From Dipetalonema caudispina (lineage: Eukaryota; Nematoda; Chromadorea; Rhabditida; Onchocercidae), in the NCBI GenBank assembly GCA_013365325.1, contig JABVXV010000287.1:17255-81254 (forward strand): a stretch of DNA of 64,000 bases, read 5' to 3'. Each line of letters starts with the position of its first letter. Positions within the stretch are counted from its first letter, which is position 1. Made by a program: the position numbers and the translations under genes. Shown piece after piece: positions 50,101-63,829 of the stretch. The notes beneath the pieces are model-generated. The model did no database searches. It had not been told where the DNA came from and saw only the letters and a program-made list of their open reading frames with translations.

Positions 50101-52232
50101 GGTAGAGCATATGGGAAATCCCAATTCGAAAATATCGTTGGCTGCATTATTAGCAGTTGGAAATATTGTTTCAGGAGATGACGAGCAAACACAAAGTTCG
50201 TGCTTATTATGATTCCTGTTGATTTTAGTTTTAGCTCGATTCTTCTAGCCATCAAAAGTATGTGTAAATTTTATTTCGAAATTTTCAGTCAAGCAGTGTT
50301 TTCATTCTGAGAAGCCGATACGTTTAAGTGATGAAGAATCCATTGCCACTAGATCTGCGATAAATAAGTAATAAAGTTATGTGCGATGCACAGTTTTATA
50401 TGAAGAATATCAATAACATCGTACTGAAATCATGGATATCCTTGACGGTTAATAATGTTGCACAATTGAAGGTGTTTTAAACTGTGGGAATGCGTTGAAC
50501 TACATTCATCGCCTCTTGCTGGACGGTGAACAGAAAACAAAGCGTGAAGTATGTTGGGTATTGTCGAATATCGCTGCTGGTACATGTTCGCAGATACAGA
50601 CCATCTTTGACGCTGGAATAATTCCTTCTTTAATACAAATTTTGAAGACGGAGACATTTCAAGTTCGTTCAGAGGTAAGTTTTCACTATGAGATTCATCC
50701 CTTGTTTTACATCAAATGTTCTTCCAAGTATCCCCTGATGAAAATTTAAAATTTGAGAAAAAGATGAAAATTTTGCATTTTTGGGTCAAAACGCGAAGAA
50801 TTCTTCACCTATGTTGTAAAAAAATCGTCTAGAAGATTAAAATTCTTAAAATTGGTGAAAAAATAAATCTGCGTGAGTTCTTTTCTTTTTTTTTTCATAT
50901 TTGAGCTAGCTGTTGTAGGACTCTCAGCAAATGAGAAATAAAGGTGAATGAAGACTTCATAGAATTTCTTACAACTTTATTTGATTAATAGAATTAAAAT
51001 GAAATGGAACAATTTGTAGGCCTGCTGGGTGATTGCTAATGCGATCACTGGTGGCAACAGAGAACATATAGCAGGAATTGTACGTGCGGGTGCTCTTACC
51101 CCTCTCAGTGATATGCTCACTGTCATGGATTGCAGTGTTGTTGTTGTGGTACTGAAAGCATTGGCCGAGATTCTGGAATGTGGTGAATATTGTAAAGGTA
51201 GTATTCCGCTGTTTTCTAACCTTTTGTACCTCCTTCTTTGCTTCTCTTCATAAGCATATGAAGCTTTTCTGATGATTGCCGTCACCATTATACACAGGCA
51301 GCTCAATTACCATTTGAAAAGATATGAAATGAAGCCCAGCATCAAGTGACGCTGAGTTTACATCATGTGTTCACTTATTTATTCCCGTTATATCAGCATA
51401 GAACAACCCAGAAAAAATTGAACTTTTTAAGCTATGATGATTTTTATCATTTTATTAAAGTTTAATCAGAAATCAAAACTAATTTCTGGTTGAGAATTAT
51501 TTTTGGAGTTTTCGTCGATGAAATATTTCGTAAAGAATGTTTGTGGACTTGAGAATGGTCTAGATATGATTGGTAAAGATAATGGTTGATTTGGATTGGT
51601 CAGTAGTTTTGGTAGTGAATTGCTAGGAGCATGCTAGATTGGTGAGATGCATTCATCAATTATATCGATGCCAAGGGACTTTCTAAGAAAAGATATTTCT
51701 GATGGTTGTCTTGATGGAGCCGGTTTAGAAATTTTGGTGATTGCATTTTTTGATATTTTTCTATTATTATTATTCGCTTTGCAGTTGACGGCCAAAATCC
51801 ATACGCTGCCAGACTGGAAGAATTGAACGTGATCGATAAACTCGAATTCCTGATGTTGTAAGTTAAACTTTTCGTGATGAAAATACTTTTCTTTTTCATG
51901 GCTTGAGCAAGTTTCCTACACCTTGAAGGGATTTTTATCAATCTGTGTATTTTTCTGGCAGGCAGACTTGGATAGTTGGGCATTCGCTTACCTTCTGTTT
52001 TTCTTTTTCCCGCCTCAGTTTCCTAATATATATTTTCTGATATATATTTTCATTTCGATAAGTTTCTTTAAATAATGTTTACTTTAGAAGTGCCAATACG
52101 GAAATATTTTTCAAAGCATGCGCCATCATGGAGAAATACTATCTCCGTGATGATGACGAGCAGGATGACGTTGCCAATAACGAAAACGGTGTTGTTCGTA
52201 ATCACAAACTGAATCATTTTAATTTCTCTTAA
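47106..52232 (+). CDS. Importin-alpha family (karyopherin alpha), 11 exons, ~534 aa
   Basis: Adaptor that carries nuclear-localisation-signal proteins to importin-beta. Supported exons are 47106-47205, 47561-47700, 48176-48278, 48919-49117, 49246-49374, 49481-49568, 49949-50195, 50472-50674, 51020-51197, 51785-51857 and 52088-52232. The importin-beta-binding region is clear at about residues 26-75 (YKNKG, MRKRREEVCAEIRKAKRYDD, LNKRRQ). Armadillo repeats follow: LFALGNIAAE, CAVWAASNLCRGK, AVGNIVSGDDEQTQ, EVCWVLSNIAAGTCSQIQTI, ACWVIANAITGG, then NPYAARLEELNVIDKLEFL and an acidic C-terminus. Exon 3 could instead run to 48289 and join 48909; the chosen junction aligns to the family without a gap. 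A possible extra in-phase mini-exon from 47803 (to 47838) exists. Several groove Trp/Asn positions are changed, pointing to a divergent, perhaps germline-type, paralogue. An alternative 3' exon after a cag near 52253 is also open. Confidence 0.92.
48340..48610. other. unexplained higher-GC island in importin-alpha intron
   Basis: Within intron 48279-48918 this stretch has visibly more G and C than the surrounding DNA and includes a 20-bp perfect palindrome (48370-48389). No long open frame, tRNA or recognisable family is seen on either strand. Confidence 0.5.
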
Positions 52233-53966
52233 CCTGTGTTTATTTTTTTCAGTAACTTCAGCTGTCGAATGTATTGAGTTTTTCTTTTCTGTAAATCTAT
52301 CATTAGAAAAAGATCTATTTAACATATCTATCTAGTAACGCCTGGAACTCGGGACTTCACTGAAATCACAATACCGGAATTGATTGGAAAATTCATTTTG
52401 TGAATTCACATGTAATTTATATTAAGTAACACCCACCGTTCGCTAAATGAAATCGCCTCATTTGCTATGATTCTCAAAAAAACGAGAATCCTAAGGAGGA
52501 AACAGGAATATGAAGATCTATCAAAAGTTATGGTTGTCCTGAAAGCAGGATTTTCAGCTTAGCGGTCCAGTAACATCTGTGAAGTATAGCATGAATTTGA
52601 GCTTTCGATGTAATCTGGTTTAATTCATTAGCATTTATTGATAACGGTCTGTATATATATATATGTGCAAGTGTAGCTTGAAAAATATTTTTGATTCCCG
52701 ATTAAAGGATTTCTTGTGTGCTATCAATGTAAAAGTTTTATATTTATGCAAAAAATGAGTTTACAGCAGTATTAGAGGTGTCGAGATTTTTCAATAAAAT
52801 GAACGTCATTAAAAGAAAATTTTTTTGGGAGCATTGAGAAGAAAAAAAGTTTGCTGAGTAAAGTTCCAAGAGGAAATTTACTTTATTTCTTCTGATAAAA
52901 ATAATAAGATGGAGTAAGAAATGGTTCCATGCTAGAGGCCAATTCTGGACATTTCCAAAACTTAAGGAAAGTTAGCAGCCGAGGAGATCATTGTTAGTAT
53001 AGGGGACAAGAAATGTTACCTTCGATAGTGTTCGAGATTGATCGGTTAAAAGATTTTGCGGAAATACCTCAGTATGAATTGTTGGGGTTTGTACTAAGAT
53101 TAAGGGTATAGTGGAATGATACTTATCAGTAACATTATACTGTCTGTGCCACAACAATTAGGTATAGGAATATGGAAATATACTTCATTAAAGGTGAGGA
53201 AATAGTCGCTAATGTTTGGTTTGATTGAAATTAGTAGAAGTTCACTGCAAACACAAGATTATTGTTGATCTTTTATGACGTTTTGGTCCGGAATTTTCTA
53301 ACTGCAGTCAGCCGATTTCGCTTCATTGTCTACTCTAAATGATAAAGATTGATCCAAATATTTTGCAAAGAATGACATCAAGAGTAAATGACAATTTTCT
53401 TTGATGAATTGCATTCATGTCTACATCAACAAATTCTCGATAATTTAATTTCACTTGATCAGTAAGCCGTAAAATTCGATAATAAAGGGATTGGAAATCA
53501 AGTAAATTAATTAGTATAGCTGCTCAGAACATTAAGATTTGGCTATCACTCACGCAAATGTTTTAGAATTCTGGCGATCAGCCGCTGGACTCAGGAAAGA
53601 AACATTGCGCGATGATCTTGACGACTGAAAAATATCGCAAATTTACTATTGAAGAGAATTATTCGTTCTCTTGCGAGATTTTCAAAAAAAAAAAAGAAAA
53701 AAAAGCATTCTTTAAAACGAGTTCAGATCTGAATCCTTCCTGAAGATTACTCAAATTACCTGGCGAACTTTCAATCGTCATCAGCAGAAAATGTGCTCTG
53801 TCAGCAGTTCGGTGTCTTATTAGTAGGACTGGTTGCCAGGTTTTATGATAATATCAACTTGAACCCACTACTATACAAGCCATAGACAGTTGCGAATTTA
53901 TAAAAGAGATGGTATTTTGATATTTATGATCACGATTAAATGAAAATTCCCACATTTAAGACTTAC
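52233..53966. other. convergent spacer, importin-alpha 3' end and MSH5 3' end
   Basis: Contains an AATAAA at 52793-52798 that could end importin-alpha transcripts. It also holds candidate last exons of MSH5 on the minus strand, for example an in-phase 53550-53624 reading to a stop. Nothing else coding is supported. Confidence 0.5.
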
Positions 53967-56900
53967 ATACTCGAACTGTGTCTTCTTCATTATTGATGAT
54001 CTTCCGGTAGCATTCAGAAACGACTCAAGCACATTCGATGTAGTATCATTATTCCCACCTGGTTCATCTAGCAGATTGATTAAAGTTTCTGCTGTATCAT
54101 CCAATTTTTGTAATACTTCACAGGTGGATGCATGAGATTCGCTGTGCCTGCAAAATTGAAATTGTTCAACTAACAAGTTCTTTAATTTATATTAATATTT
54201 AAAACTCAATGATAATTCATCTACAAGGCGTTCGAATCTTTAAAATTTAAAAAAAAAATTAAAGATAAAGTTTTTGACAGGAATACTGCGCAAAGAGGAA
54301 ATGCTGCTCCAATTTGTACAATGCAAGATTACAACCTATGTATAAAAAAATTCTTCCATAGCATTACATCGAACTAACAAATTTGCTACGAAAATTACTT
54401 TATTAATAGAAATAAAAGATATTAGAAAGTTTTTTACAATACACTGAAACTTTTTGTGATATTTCGACAATCAATTTTTAAAGTAAACTGTATTAAAATA
54501 GAAACATAACATTAGATCTTTGTTTTGTCCAAAGTGTAAAATGATTTCATGCCCAATGAAGCTATTCTTTGTTATTATTCAAGTGTTACCCTAATTTTAT
54601 TGTCTTGTCGTCGCTTCGTGTTAAATCGACTCGTTCTGCTTCTATATTAATGCCATCGTCATTTTGCATATTGACACCTACACTTTCATTCTTTTCCTCC
54701 ATTAATGCTATATTTTTTTCCTCTACTGGTGGCAACAATTCGGCCATAACTTGTAAGAAATCTGAAAATGATGAACTTTTTCACTTCCTACAAATTTCTT
54801 TATAATTCCACTGTTTGTGATCATTTTCTTCATCTCGTTTGATACAGCATTTCGATGTTCAATTTTAAATTATTGAATACTTTTGATGATGTTGTTATCA
54901 GTGCTCTTAAATCTATTTCAAAGTGTGAAGTGTAGTTCAATTCATTAAATAACACTATCATCTTTATGCAATATTGATAATTTATTGATAAGTAAATTAC
55001 TACCGCTTCGATTGAAAATCAAAATTACAAAACACTTAAATAACCATAAAAATTTCCAAATTCGCGAAAGCATTACCTTTGAGATCAGTGGTAAAATCGG
55101 TATTCTTTAGATTCTCTAATAGAGGTGCGATTTTGAATAATAATTCTCCATCATCATCCAGAGGATCTATAGGCTTATTGCATTTTAAGCATTCATGAAC
55201 CTAAAGTTACCTAATTTCAGATCAGCACCAACAAGCTATTATATATTCACATTGCTTGTTAATAATTTTCTAAAATTTGTGAAGTGCAAGAAACTGTTTA
55301 AAAATGAACCTGATTTGCGCGCTTTATAATATCATTATCAATGCCGACTTTAGAAGCAATATATGAGGCATGTGAAAAGTCAATAAAGCCATCAACAAGT
55401 TTATATTGAAAATCGAAATTTCCATCATTTAATATTACATCCATCGTCTACAGAAATAAATGCGGACGAATTAGAATAAAAGTGTTGAACCTAGTCGTTT
55501 TACCTTAATTTTCATTTTTTTGATCCAGGTAGTTGAATAAACATGCTACAGTTCATATCTTTTGTTTAAAATGCCTTCTTCCTAATTTCAGGATGACCTC
55601 GTAAACCTCTCGTTCACAAAGAAAAAAAGCTAAAATATTTATTCCTTGAACATATGAACTCGTATTCTAAGAAAATTCGAGAAATCTCTCAAACACTCCA
55701 TAAGATTTTTAAGATGCAGCATGAAACAATGATTTCTGCTAAACAGAATTTTTAAACATTTCTATTAAATGTTTTTAAAATCCCAGAAATCAATTTAAAT
55801 ACCAGAAACGATAGTAAGTTGGCATCTTTAATGATATGATCAATTAGTGAGTGGAAATGAGATATAGCGAAAACATGTGGACAGTCAGCTTTTCCTTTCC
55901 GAATCCAGTAATTCAATGATGATGTTAGCAAAGAGAGTCCGGCTTCCTGAAAAATATTACAGCCAATATTTTCCTAGCAGTATGTTATTATATGAAAATA
56001 AATAGTTTTTGTCTTTCAGCAAGTGAGTTGTCTAGTACAAAAGGTTTCTTTATCGAAAGAAAAGAGAACATAAATTACTTTCACTCATAAAAGAACTTTA
56101 AGATCGGGAAAGTTGTTGAATAATTAAAATTAAGATACCATAACTGTGCCTTTACCAAACTCATCAATCAGAATGAGCGAATTCCCGGTTCCACGTCGCA
56201 AAGCGACTGCCATCTGAAAATTTTAGAGAAAACCAATATCATTTGCTCACATACCTTAAATTTTGATTTAACTAAAAAAGTCAAGAAACTTGATTTCAAA
56301 CTACTGTAACCTTCCAACTGACTTTAATAAGCAATCAAATAATTAAGTGATAATGCGATTTGGTCAATAACCTGCGACAAATCGGTAGCAAATGTTGACA
56401 TTCCATCCAATACGCAATCCAGCGTATGCATTCGTGTGATAATACGATCTACAGGTCCAATAATAGCACTTTTTGCTGGTACAAAGCTTCCAATATGTGC
56501 AAGAAATACGATAATTCCAATCTGCATTTAATTTTCATTCAGCCTATCAGCTACTTTCAAACGTCTTTTTACTGCTGACTGTTGATTTTAATGAAAATTG
56601 ATTTTTAAATACAAGTTTCAAAAGAAGTAATAATAATATCTGCGTAATGCAGAACTTACATTTATTCTTCCTGGCATATTACTGAAATGAACACAGATTT
56701 CTCAATTCATGAAATTTAATATTCATATTTCTTTAAAATAATATACCTGCTTTAGGTAAATGCTTTTGCCCGATGCATTTGGTCCCATTAGAATTTTCAC
56801 CTTTGTTTGTGCACCTCCAGAACTGCAAATATTTATATATATACATATAATATTCACTTATTCTATTCATAATACTGTACTCATTTCTAGAAAGAAATAA

Positions 56901-59900
56901 GCCATCAGCAGAATCGAACTATGAAATAAGACTTAGTACTTCTATAATGACTCAACATAGTTTGTTAACCACAAGTCAATTGCAACTATCTAAATCTTTT
57001 GAAACATTCAAACTGATTAACTTTCTGTTTACCGTATTGGATTTGGAATGAATTTACTGGTTGATAGCAATTCCGTAATAGCATGTCTTCCATCATCTAC
57101 GTCAATCACGGGTTCATCTACGTAACGTGGACAGTACCAATCATATTCACGAGCTGTTAGTGCAAGTGAAATGATACAATCTAACGTAGCGCAGATGTGA
57201 GCTGCTTGACGAATAGCTTTATCATATCGGTAAATTAATTGTTTCAATCTAAATTGATAGATTTGAAATTCCCTTATATCAGATAATCATCAGAATCACA
57301 TAATACAAGCTTCCATGAGAATCGTTGCAAAACTCATAGGCAATAGATGATCACAGTGCTAAAGCAATCACACAGATGTTCTTGAAAAGTAAAAAAAGTC
57401 TGATAGGCAGACTAGAGTTTAAAAGTGATCTGGTAACAAAGTTCAAAACTAAAAATGAAAAATGCGGTGAACGTTAGATGAAACAACATCTGGAATTTTT
57501 TCACTATTCCTGAAATTTTTTTTTCACTGACAGGTTGTAGTGTCATTTTAGTAATACTCCAACTGGGAACGTAAAGTAGCGTAGGTGAGAATCAAGTCTA
57601 ATGTAGATTGATTTTGAATACATTCATGCAATGAAAACATCTTTCATTTTGGATCAGTTCCTTCAGATTTTGAGATATTTTAAAATTTTCTAGAATTGGA
57701 AATTTAGAAAATGAACAAACTTAAGCATTGCATTTGTTTCAATGTCAATTATTTCCATCTTTATATCACCAATTTCTCGATCAAGTTGACGCATCCGCTC
57801 ATTTTTCACATGTATTGCATCTTCCGTCTCATACAAAAGTTCAATCTCATTCTGAACAGATGGTGGAAACATTGTATTTTTTGGCACCACTAACAAATAG
57901 CCAAACATCGGTATGTAACATACTGATGACGGTACATCTAGAAGGAAATATTTGTTCAAAATATGAATTTTTTTATAATTCTTCAAAATTTTTTTCTAAT
58001 TTCTTTTCTATAATTTCTTCTCTTTCTCACATTGCTTTAATTTCATAGGAAGAAAAAATAAAAATATTCTCACTCAAAATTGTAGCTTCCATTCTTGCAA
58101 TATATGTCAGTGTTTGTGGTAACGATGCATATAATTTCTTTACTGAAAATTAGGACTATTTATTACAAAATACACATGAATTTGAATTAATAATAGCTTT
58201 CTTTTCTTTAAAATACGCTGAAAAATCATATTGGTGGCAAAAACGATAAGAAAAAAACAACACCTTTAGGTTTAGAGAAACGTTTCTTTTAATTTAGAAT
58301 ATAAAGTTTCAAAAAAAAGCATGAAATTTGTATATTCGTAAAACAACACTTTACATTGATCCAAATTCCCATCAACATTTGCATTTACGACAAATCGATT
58401 TTCCATAAATGATTCCGAAAAATTGATCTGTAAAGGAAAAAAATAAAAGCTAAGTCGAATTCTATTATCTATATGCGTAGTAATGAATATTTCTTTTGAG
58501 ACCAATTGTACAAACATTTAATTTTACAGATCAAGCAAAATTTGTCTAATTATATCTTCAAAAATAATTGTCTCACTTCATTTTCATCTATATAGTTTAG
58601 AGTACTGTTCAGTTTCTCTTTATGGCTAAAGAATTCGTATTTTATATGAAAAACTATAGGAGACTAAACTAGATTAAATAAAAGAAAATTCGAGAGATCA
58701 AAAGTGATGAACTTACAACTTCAAAGATAACAGCTGTGATGCGAGTAATATCTTTGCCTATGTTTGTCATTTCATCATCAAATAATGCGAGCTTTATTTC
58801 GCGCATTTTGATGTAATCCATAATTTGTTGTGCTGTATTGCATGTCTTTAAAAATAAAATAGCAGTTGTATTTTAGATAAGTTTCACCAACAATACATAT
58901 GAATTTGGATTGTTAACTATGTTCTTGCAATTGTGCTTTTTTTCCTCTCTAAGTCATACTGAAAAATTAGTTTAAGGATATGGAATTTAGATTAAGCATG
59001 TGATGACTATAGAGATTTTAAAAAAGAGGAATAGAGAAGAAAATTAGATAAGCAACAGCGAAGATTCTTCCAATAATTCATCCATATTTTAATAAAATAT
59101 GATCTATAAGCGATTACTGCTATTGTATTACATTATTTAACTAACACATCCTTCTCTTTATGATGATGATGAAACTCAATCAATTATCTTCTTGTCTGCA
59201 CTAATTCCAAAATTTAGAGCTTAGTAATCATAAACTTCGAAACAGTTAAAAAAAAAAAAAACTAAAAATCAACGCTAATCGTACTTCACTTCTTTTTTTC
59301 TTTAAAATCTACGACAAAAAATAAATATAACCGTATAGAGATTTCGCCAGTCATTTAGTGATAAGCGTTGCGATTTCACCCGTTTCAGAATTCCCTAAAA
59401 TGATGTTAGTGACAAGATCGCAAATGCAAGCATACAGATATTTTCAGTTAAATTATTTCAGTAAATCAAAATAAACATTAACATTAATAGTTTACCCTTT
59501 CCCATTATTTACGAGTGCAAGCCAAATAAATTTCAGCGTTAAGGGGGAAAAAGTTCACAATCGTACTTTTAGCCCGTTCCTTTTAACGCTATCATTGGCT
59601 TCTGTCATTGATGGCTTTACAAAACATTTATAAAATGGTAATGAAAAAATAAAGAAAAGCGGAGAAGAAAAGCATGTCATACTTTTAAAACGCAAATTTT
59701 CTTTAGCCTTATTCGTATGAAATCGGCTGCATCCAAATTACAATCTTGCACGAAATAATGGACGGCTGTTACACGATTTGTCAACGTTTCTCGATTTGTC
59801 GTGGGTCGCTCGAACCAACGTCTAAAAAATATTTGAAGAATTTTCTGAAAAAAATCTTTACAAAATTTAAAAAACTTTTCAAAAGCTTAAATTTAGTGAA

Positions 59901-62340
59901 AGGATCAATTCATGTGAATTTTCGCTATCTCTAAAAGTATTAATTTACATTTTATTGAGAAAAGAAGAGATTAAATACAGAAGAAAGCAAATAATCCTCA
60001 TCCTGATGAGAAGATTGGAAATGCATAGATAGGTTTATCGCATTAGAACACGTTTGAATTTGAGATTACGAAATTACGATGGTTGATTTTAAACATTATC
60101 GATTACGAGAGTAATAATTAACTAAGGATTGTAAGACTCTTTATCAAAATTCGTTTTATTGAAATTTTATTACATGAATGAAAAATACCGAAGTAATGCT
60201 TCTCCACTTTTTGATTGGCATCGATTACACATGCGAAACAAACTTATCCCTTCACGAGCACCACCAACTGAGTATGCCTTGCAAGCTGACGGATGTAGTT
60301 CATCCTGGAAAATTTGCAAGGCACGCCTCGAACTGTCATCAATCTGCACGATTTCCTCTCTGAAAAAAAAAAAGCCTACATTGCATCACGAAATATTTCC
60401 TGAAAATCATATCCGAAATAAACAAACAGGGTAATAGTCTTAATAGCTGTGATGGGTGTTTTCGTATTGATATCTTCGAATTCTACACCTAACCGTACTG
60501 CATCCAAATACTTCAACAGAGCACCAAAAGCAGAAATCTAAAAATTGAAAAATTGAAAATAGCAAAAAAAAAAAATGAAAAATTAAGTGAAGCATTCAAA
60601 CACGCTCTATAAACATTTAGAGTTAAGGATTTGGCAAATATTTTTTCCGCTTAAACGAAACCATTAAAACAAACAAATAAGCCACGATGATATTATAATT
60701 TTGTCCAAATAATTATTAGACAAAATTGATTGGAAAAGCGAAATAATATATTAAACATGGATTCAGCACTTACTTGTGCTGAATACTGTTATTCCATAAA
60801 GTAACAATCACAACTTCTTAGTTGACTAACCATATTCATTGCTGTTAGATCTAATCGAAATGCTAATCGAAGGTTATTCTCTTCTTTAGTAGAATTCATG
60901 GATTCAAAAAGCGGCAAAATACGTTTCTTAGCATCCTCAAAATCTGAAAATATATCACCCTAAAAATTATTGAATCAAGAGAATAACCTGATGCCGTAAT
61001 GAATCACATTATTCTGCAAAATAACTGTCCATAATTAGTTGCCAGCCAGTCAATTAATAATTCTGATGCCGTAATGAATTATCTAAGAAGTTCTGTAAAA
61101 AAAAAAGAAACGAACTATAAGCAACATTTGGCATCAAATGCAGTGCAATTATAGGTCTTTGTTCTGCTTCTTCATCATTTTCATCAACATTCTCATCTTG
61201 TTCATTCATTTCTTTTTGATTTACCACCATAACATTCTGCTCGATTTGTTTCTCCGGCATTTCGGTGACAATGTTATTTCGATCACCAAAACCTTTTAAA
61301 AACAATTGATGAACAGAAAATATTTTTGTAATAATCTGAACCATACATTTTTTCAATTTATCAAATTATATAATAGGCAGAAGAAGAACATTCTAGTTTA
61401 TACTGATTCGTTAAATTGTCATAAATTTATTAAATTCACTAATTTGGGAAGGTTCATTTTAACTTTTGGACACTTACATGACTTGCTAAGTTTAGCGAGA
61501 AGATTGACATCTTGCATTTTACTAACAATCACAATTGACGGTTCCAGTTGCAATAACACTATAATGAATTTCAGAAAAATGAAAAAATCAGCACAAAAGA
61601 TTCAAACGAATCTTTTCCTAATTTTCATGCATTATCATCTATTTTGCATATGTAATAGCTAACGAACCAAAGTGAACTCTAGGATATGATGTCCTCCAAG
61701 GTTCTTAATATAATAATTCCAAGCTTTAAGTCAATGATCACTTATTTGGAAATTAGGAATGCTTCAGTTCAACTGCACTTTATCCTAATTTTTATCGATG
61801 AATCCATAAGGTTATGATTTTTTATACATGCATATGACGAACCATATTCCCTATCCATCTAATTATTTGATCTGAGTAACCACTTTTAAATAGCTCCAAC
61901 TTCTAATTTTTTAAAAATTTTTAGGGTAAATTAATAGTACTCTTAAATATTTTTTGACAGTTTAAAATTGTATGTCTCGAATTTTTCGCAATATCCAATT
62001 CTTTTTGGGCATTTTTCGTAATTTAAGATTGTGGAAAAAGTAATACAAAATTAAACAAATACAAAAATGAAACAACGAACGTAAAACTGGAAAAAATTAT
62101 CACTCGGACGTAAAATTGAAGCTGTTATTAAGTCAACGAAAATCAAATAACAAAAATTCTTAATAGCTTGGAAAAAAATTAGTCGAAATTTTCAGGAAAC
62201 TTACGAGAATGTACCATCCGGAAATCATCTTCATCCTCTAACAAATCGGTCAATACGAATACTGTAGCGTTTTCTTGATCATAGCATGCAGCGCCAAGTC
62301 TATTCCGATTATAATGCACTGATAAAACTTTGGTTGACAT
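53967..62340 (-). CDS. msh-5: Meiotic MutS homologue MSH5, 21 exons, at least 918 aa
   Basis: MutS-family ATPase that with MSH4 stabilises recombination intermediates for crossovers in meiosis. Exons in coding order: 62205-62340, 61478-61558, 61116-61292, 60831-60943, 60428-60537, 60189-60359, 59683-59821, 59332-59394, 58717-58845, 58355-58427, 58074-58142, 57721-57937, 57033-57248, 56747-56822, 56372-56521, 56139-56213, 55803-55946, 55310-55447, 55077-55200, 54590-54761, 53967-54147. All phases agree. Walker A GPNASGKS is at about residues 578-585; Walker B LILIDEFGKGT is at about 653-663. MSH5-type (not MSH4-type) features are KSIYLKQIGIIVFLAHIGSF, GPVDRIITRMH, ISAFGALLKYLDAVRLGVEFED and SLFRMCNRC. 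No MutS mismatch-recognition domain I is evident, as usual for MSH5. Exon 3 carries an acidic insertion (ENVDENDEEAEQ). The C-terminus is open: read-through would stop at about 53898, or a short exon may follow. Confidence 0.95.
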
Positions 62341-62349
62341 CTGCAAAAC
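62341..62349 (-). promoter_or_regulatory. splice acceptor directly before MSH5 ATG
   Basis: On the minus strand gttttgcag lies directly before the ATG at 62340. The open frame continues upstream to another ATG at 62457, but that extension is hydrophobic and not family-like. I take 62340 as the start, with a spliced leader or 5' exon joining here. Confidence 0.6.
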
Positions 62350-63829
62350 TAACAAATTGACACACAGTTTTGCAACATTTTTTTTTTGAAACAAATCGAT
62401 ATTTAACAAATATTCGTTGAAAATTCCAACAATAGTTTGTTGACTTAATTTATGCAAGAAATTTATTGAAATATTATTTTGGTAAATTCAATTTTTAAAG
62501 ATTATTAACTTGTCAAAAATTAACATTTTTCAGATGAATTTTTATCGCATGAAAAATCAATTTTTAACAAAACTTTTTTTTTAACAAAATTTACTGAAAT
62601 TCAAACATTCCTGGAATAATTTCAAGTTCAATAATCTCAAGTCGCGCATTTTTGAAATGTTTATGCAGTCACGCATAATATATTTTATTAACTTCAATTC
62701 TAATTCAAATAAATTTTATCGAATATAAATAGTCCGATAATAAATTCCTACATTTAAATTCATTTTTCAAATATTTTCCCATTTTACTCTCCCCTCATCT
62801 TAAATCCATTCCTTAAATTTTTTTTAAGATTTCGGATTTATTTAGATGCATTCAAAAAACAATGATATGATTTATCATATACTCCAGCATATTGCTAATT
62901 TAAATCTGAAATTTTAATTTAAAGTTTGAAAACTTAGCTTTTTCCTTTTGATACCAACAAAAACAAAAATTAAATTTTGTTCATTAATTGCATAACGAAA
63001 TACCAATGAAGAAGTAGTAATTAAAGTTGGAATTTAATTGGCAAAGCTGAAATTACAAGTTTCAAGTGGAATTACATGAAAATCTATGGCAAATTTCAGG
63101 AGTGGAAGTGAAATCTTTTACTAAAAATCAAAATTAAACTTTAAATTTATCCATCAAAAATGAAATTTTGTCAGAAATAATCTCAACAATTTGAATAAAT
63201 CCTTTTCGCGCCGTTTCAATTTTCTTTCCCGGAATGTTCCATCCTATATTAGTTATATTTTTTTGGTTAGGACTATAGCAGAGTTAATTTAAAATTTCAA
63301 TTTCACACTTCAACTAATTAAACTGTTTCATTGTAAAACTGTCCTCTTCCTTCTTCCTCATCCAAATTAAATTTGAAATTTAAAAATTCATTTGAGAGAA
63401 ATTTTTAACTTTGCAAAAAAATTAAATTTAAAATTACATCGATAAATTTATATAAAATATGTGATGATTGATAATTGATGTGAAATATAAATGCTGAAAA
63501 TATTTCCTTTTATTTTGTATCATTTTCCTTTGTTATATAAATTAATTTTATCACAAAAATCAATGGGTAAAATATTTAGGTATGCATAAATTATCACAAA
63601 TGTTGAATTACCTTTTTTGCTCTTTTTTTTTTTTTTTTTTTATACTCATAAATTAAACAGTACAAACTTTACCATTTCTTTCTTACTGATACATTAAACC
63701 GGAAGGAATGGATGAAATATTTCTGTATGCTTAAATAACGCTATAATATTGGGTAAATTTTTCTCTCATAATATGTACCCCTCAATAATAATAGGTAAAA
63801 CATGAAGTAATCAATGATTGATTATGTTG
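62350..63829. other. AT-rich sequence upstream of MSH5
   Basis: No gene supported on either strand. It would contain the MSH5 promoter. Confidence 0.5.

Noticed and set aside
50288..50370. Possible extra importin-alpha exon after aaattttcag
   Set aside because: Its phase does not fit the next exon, and the flanking exons join without a gap relative to the family.
62341..62457. N-terminal extension of MSH5 to an upstream ATG at 62457
   Set aside because: A strong splice acceptor directly precedes the ATG at 62340, and the extension is hydrophobic and unlike MSH5.
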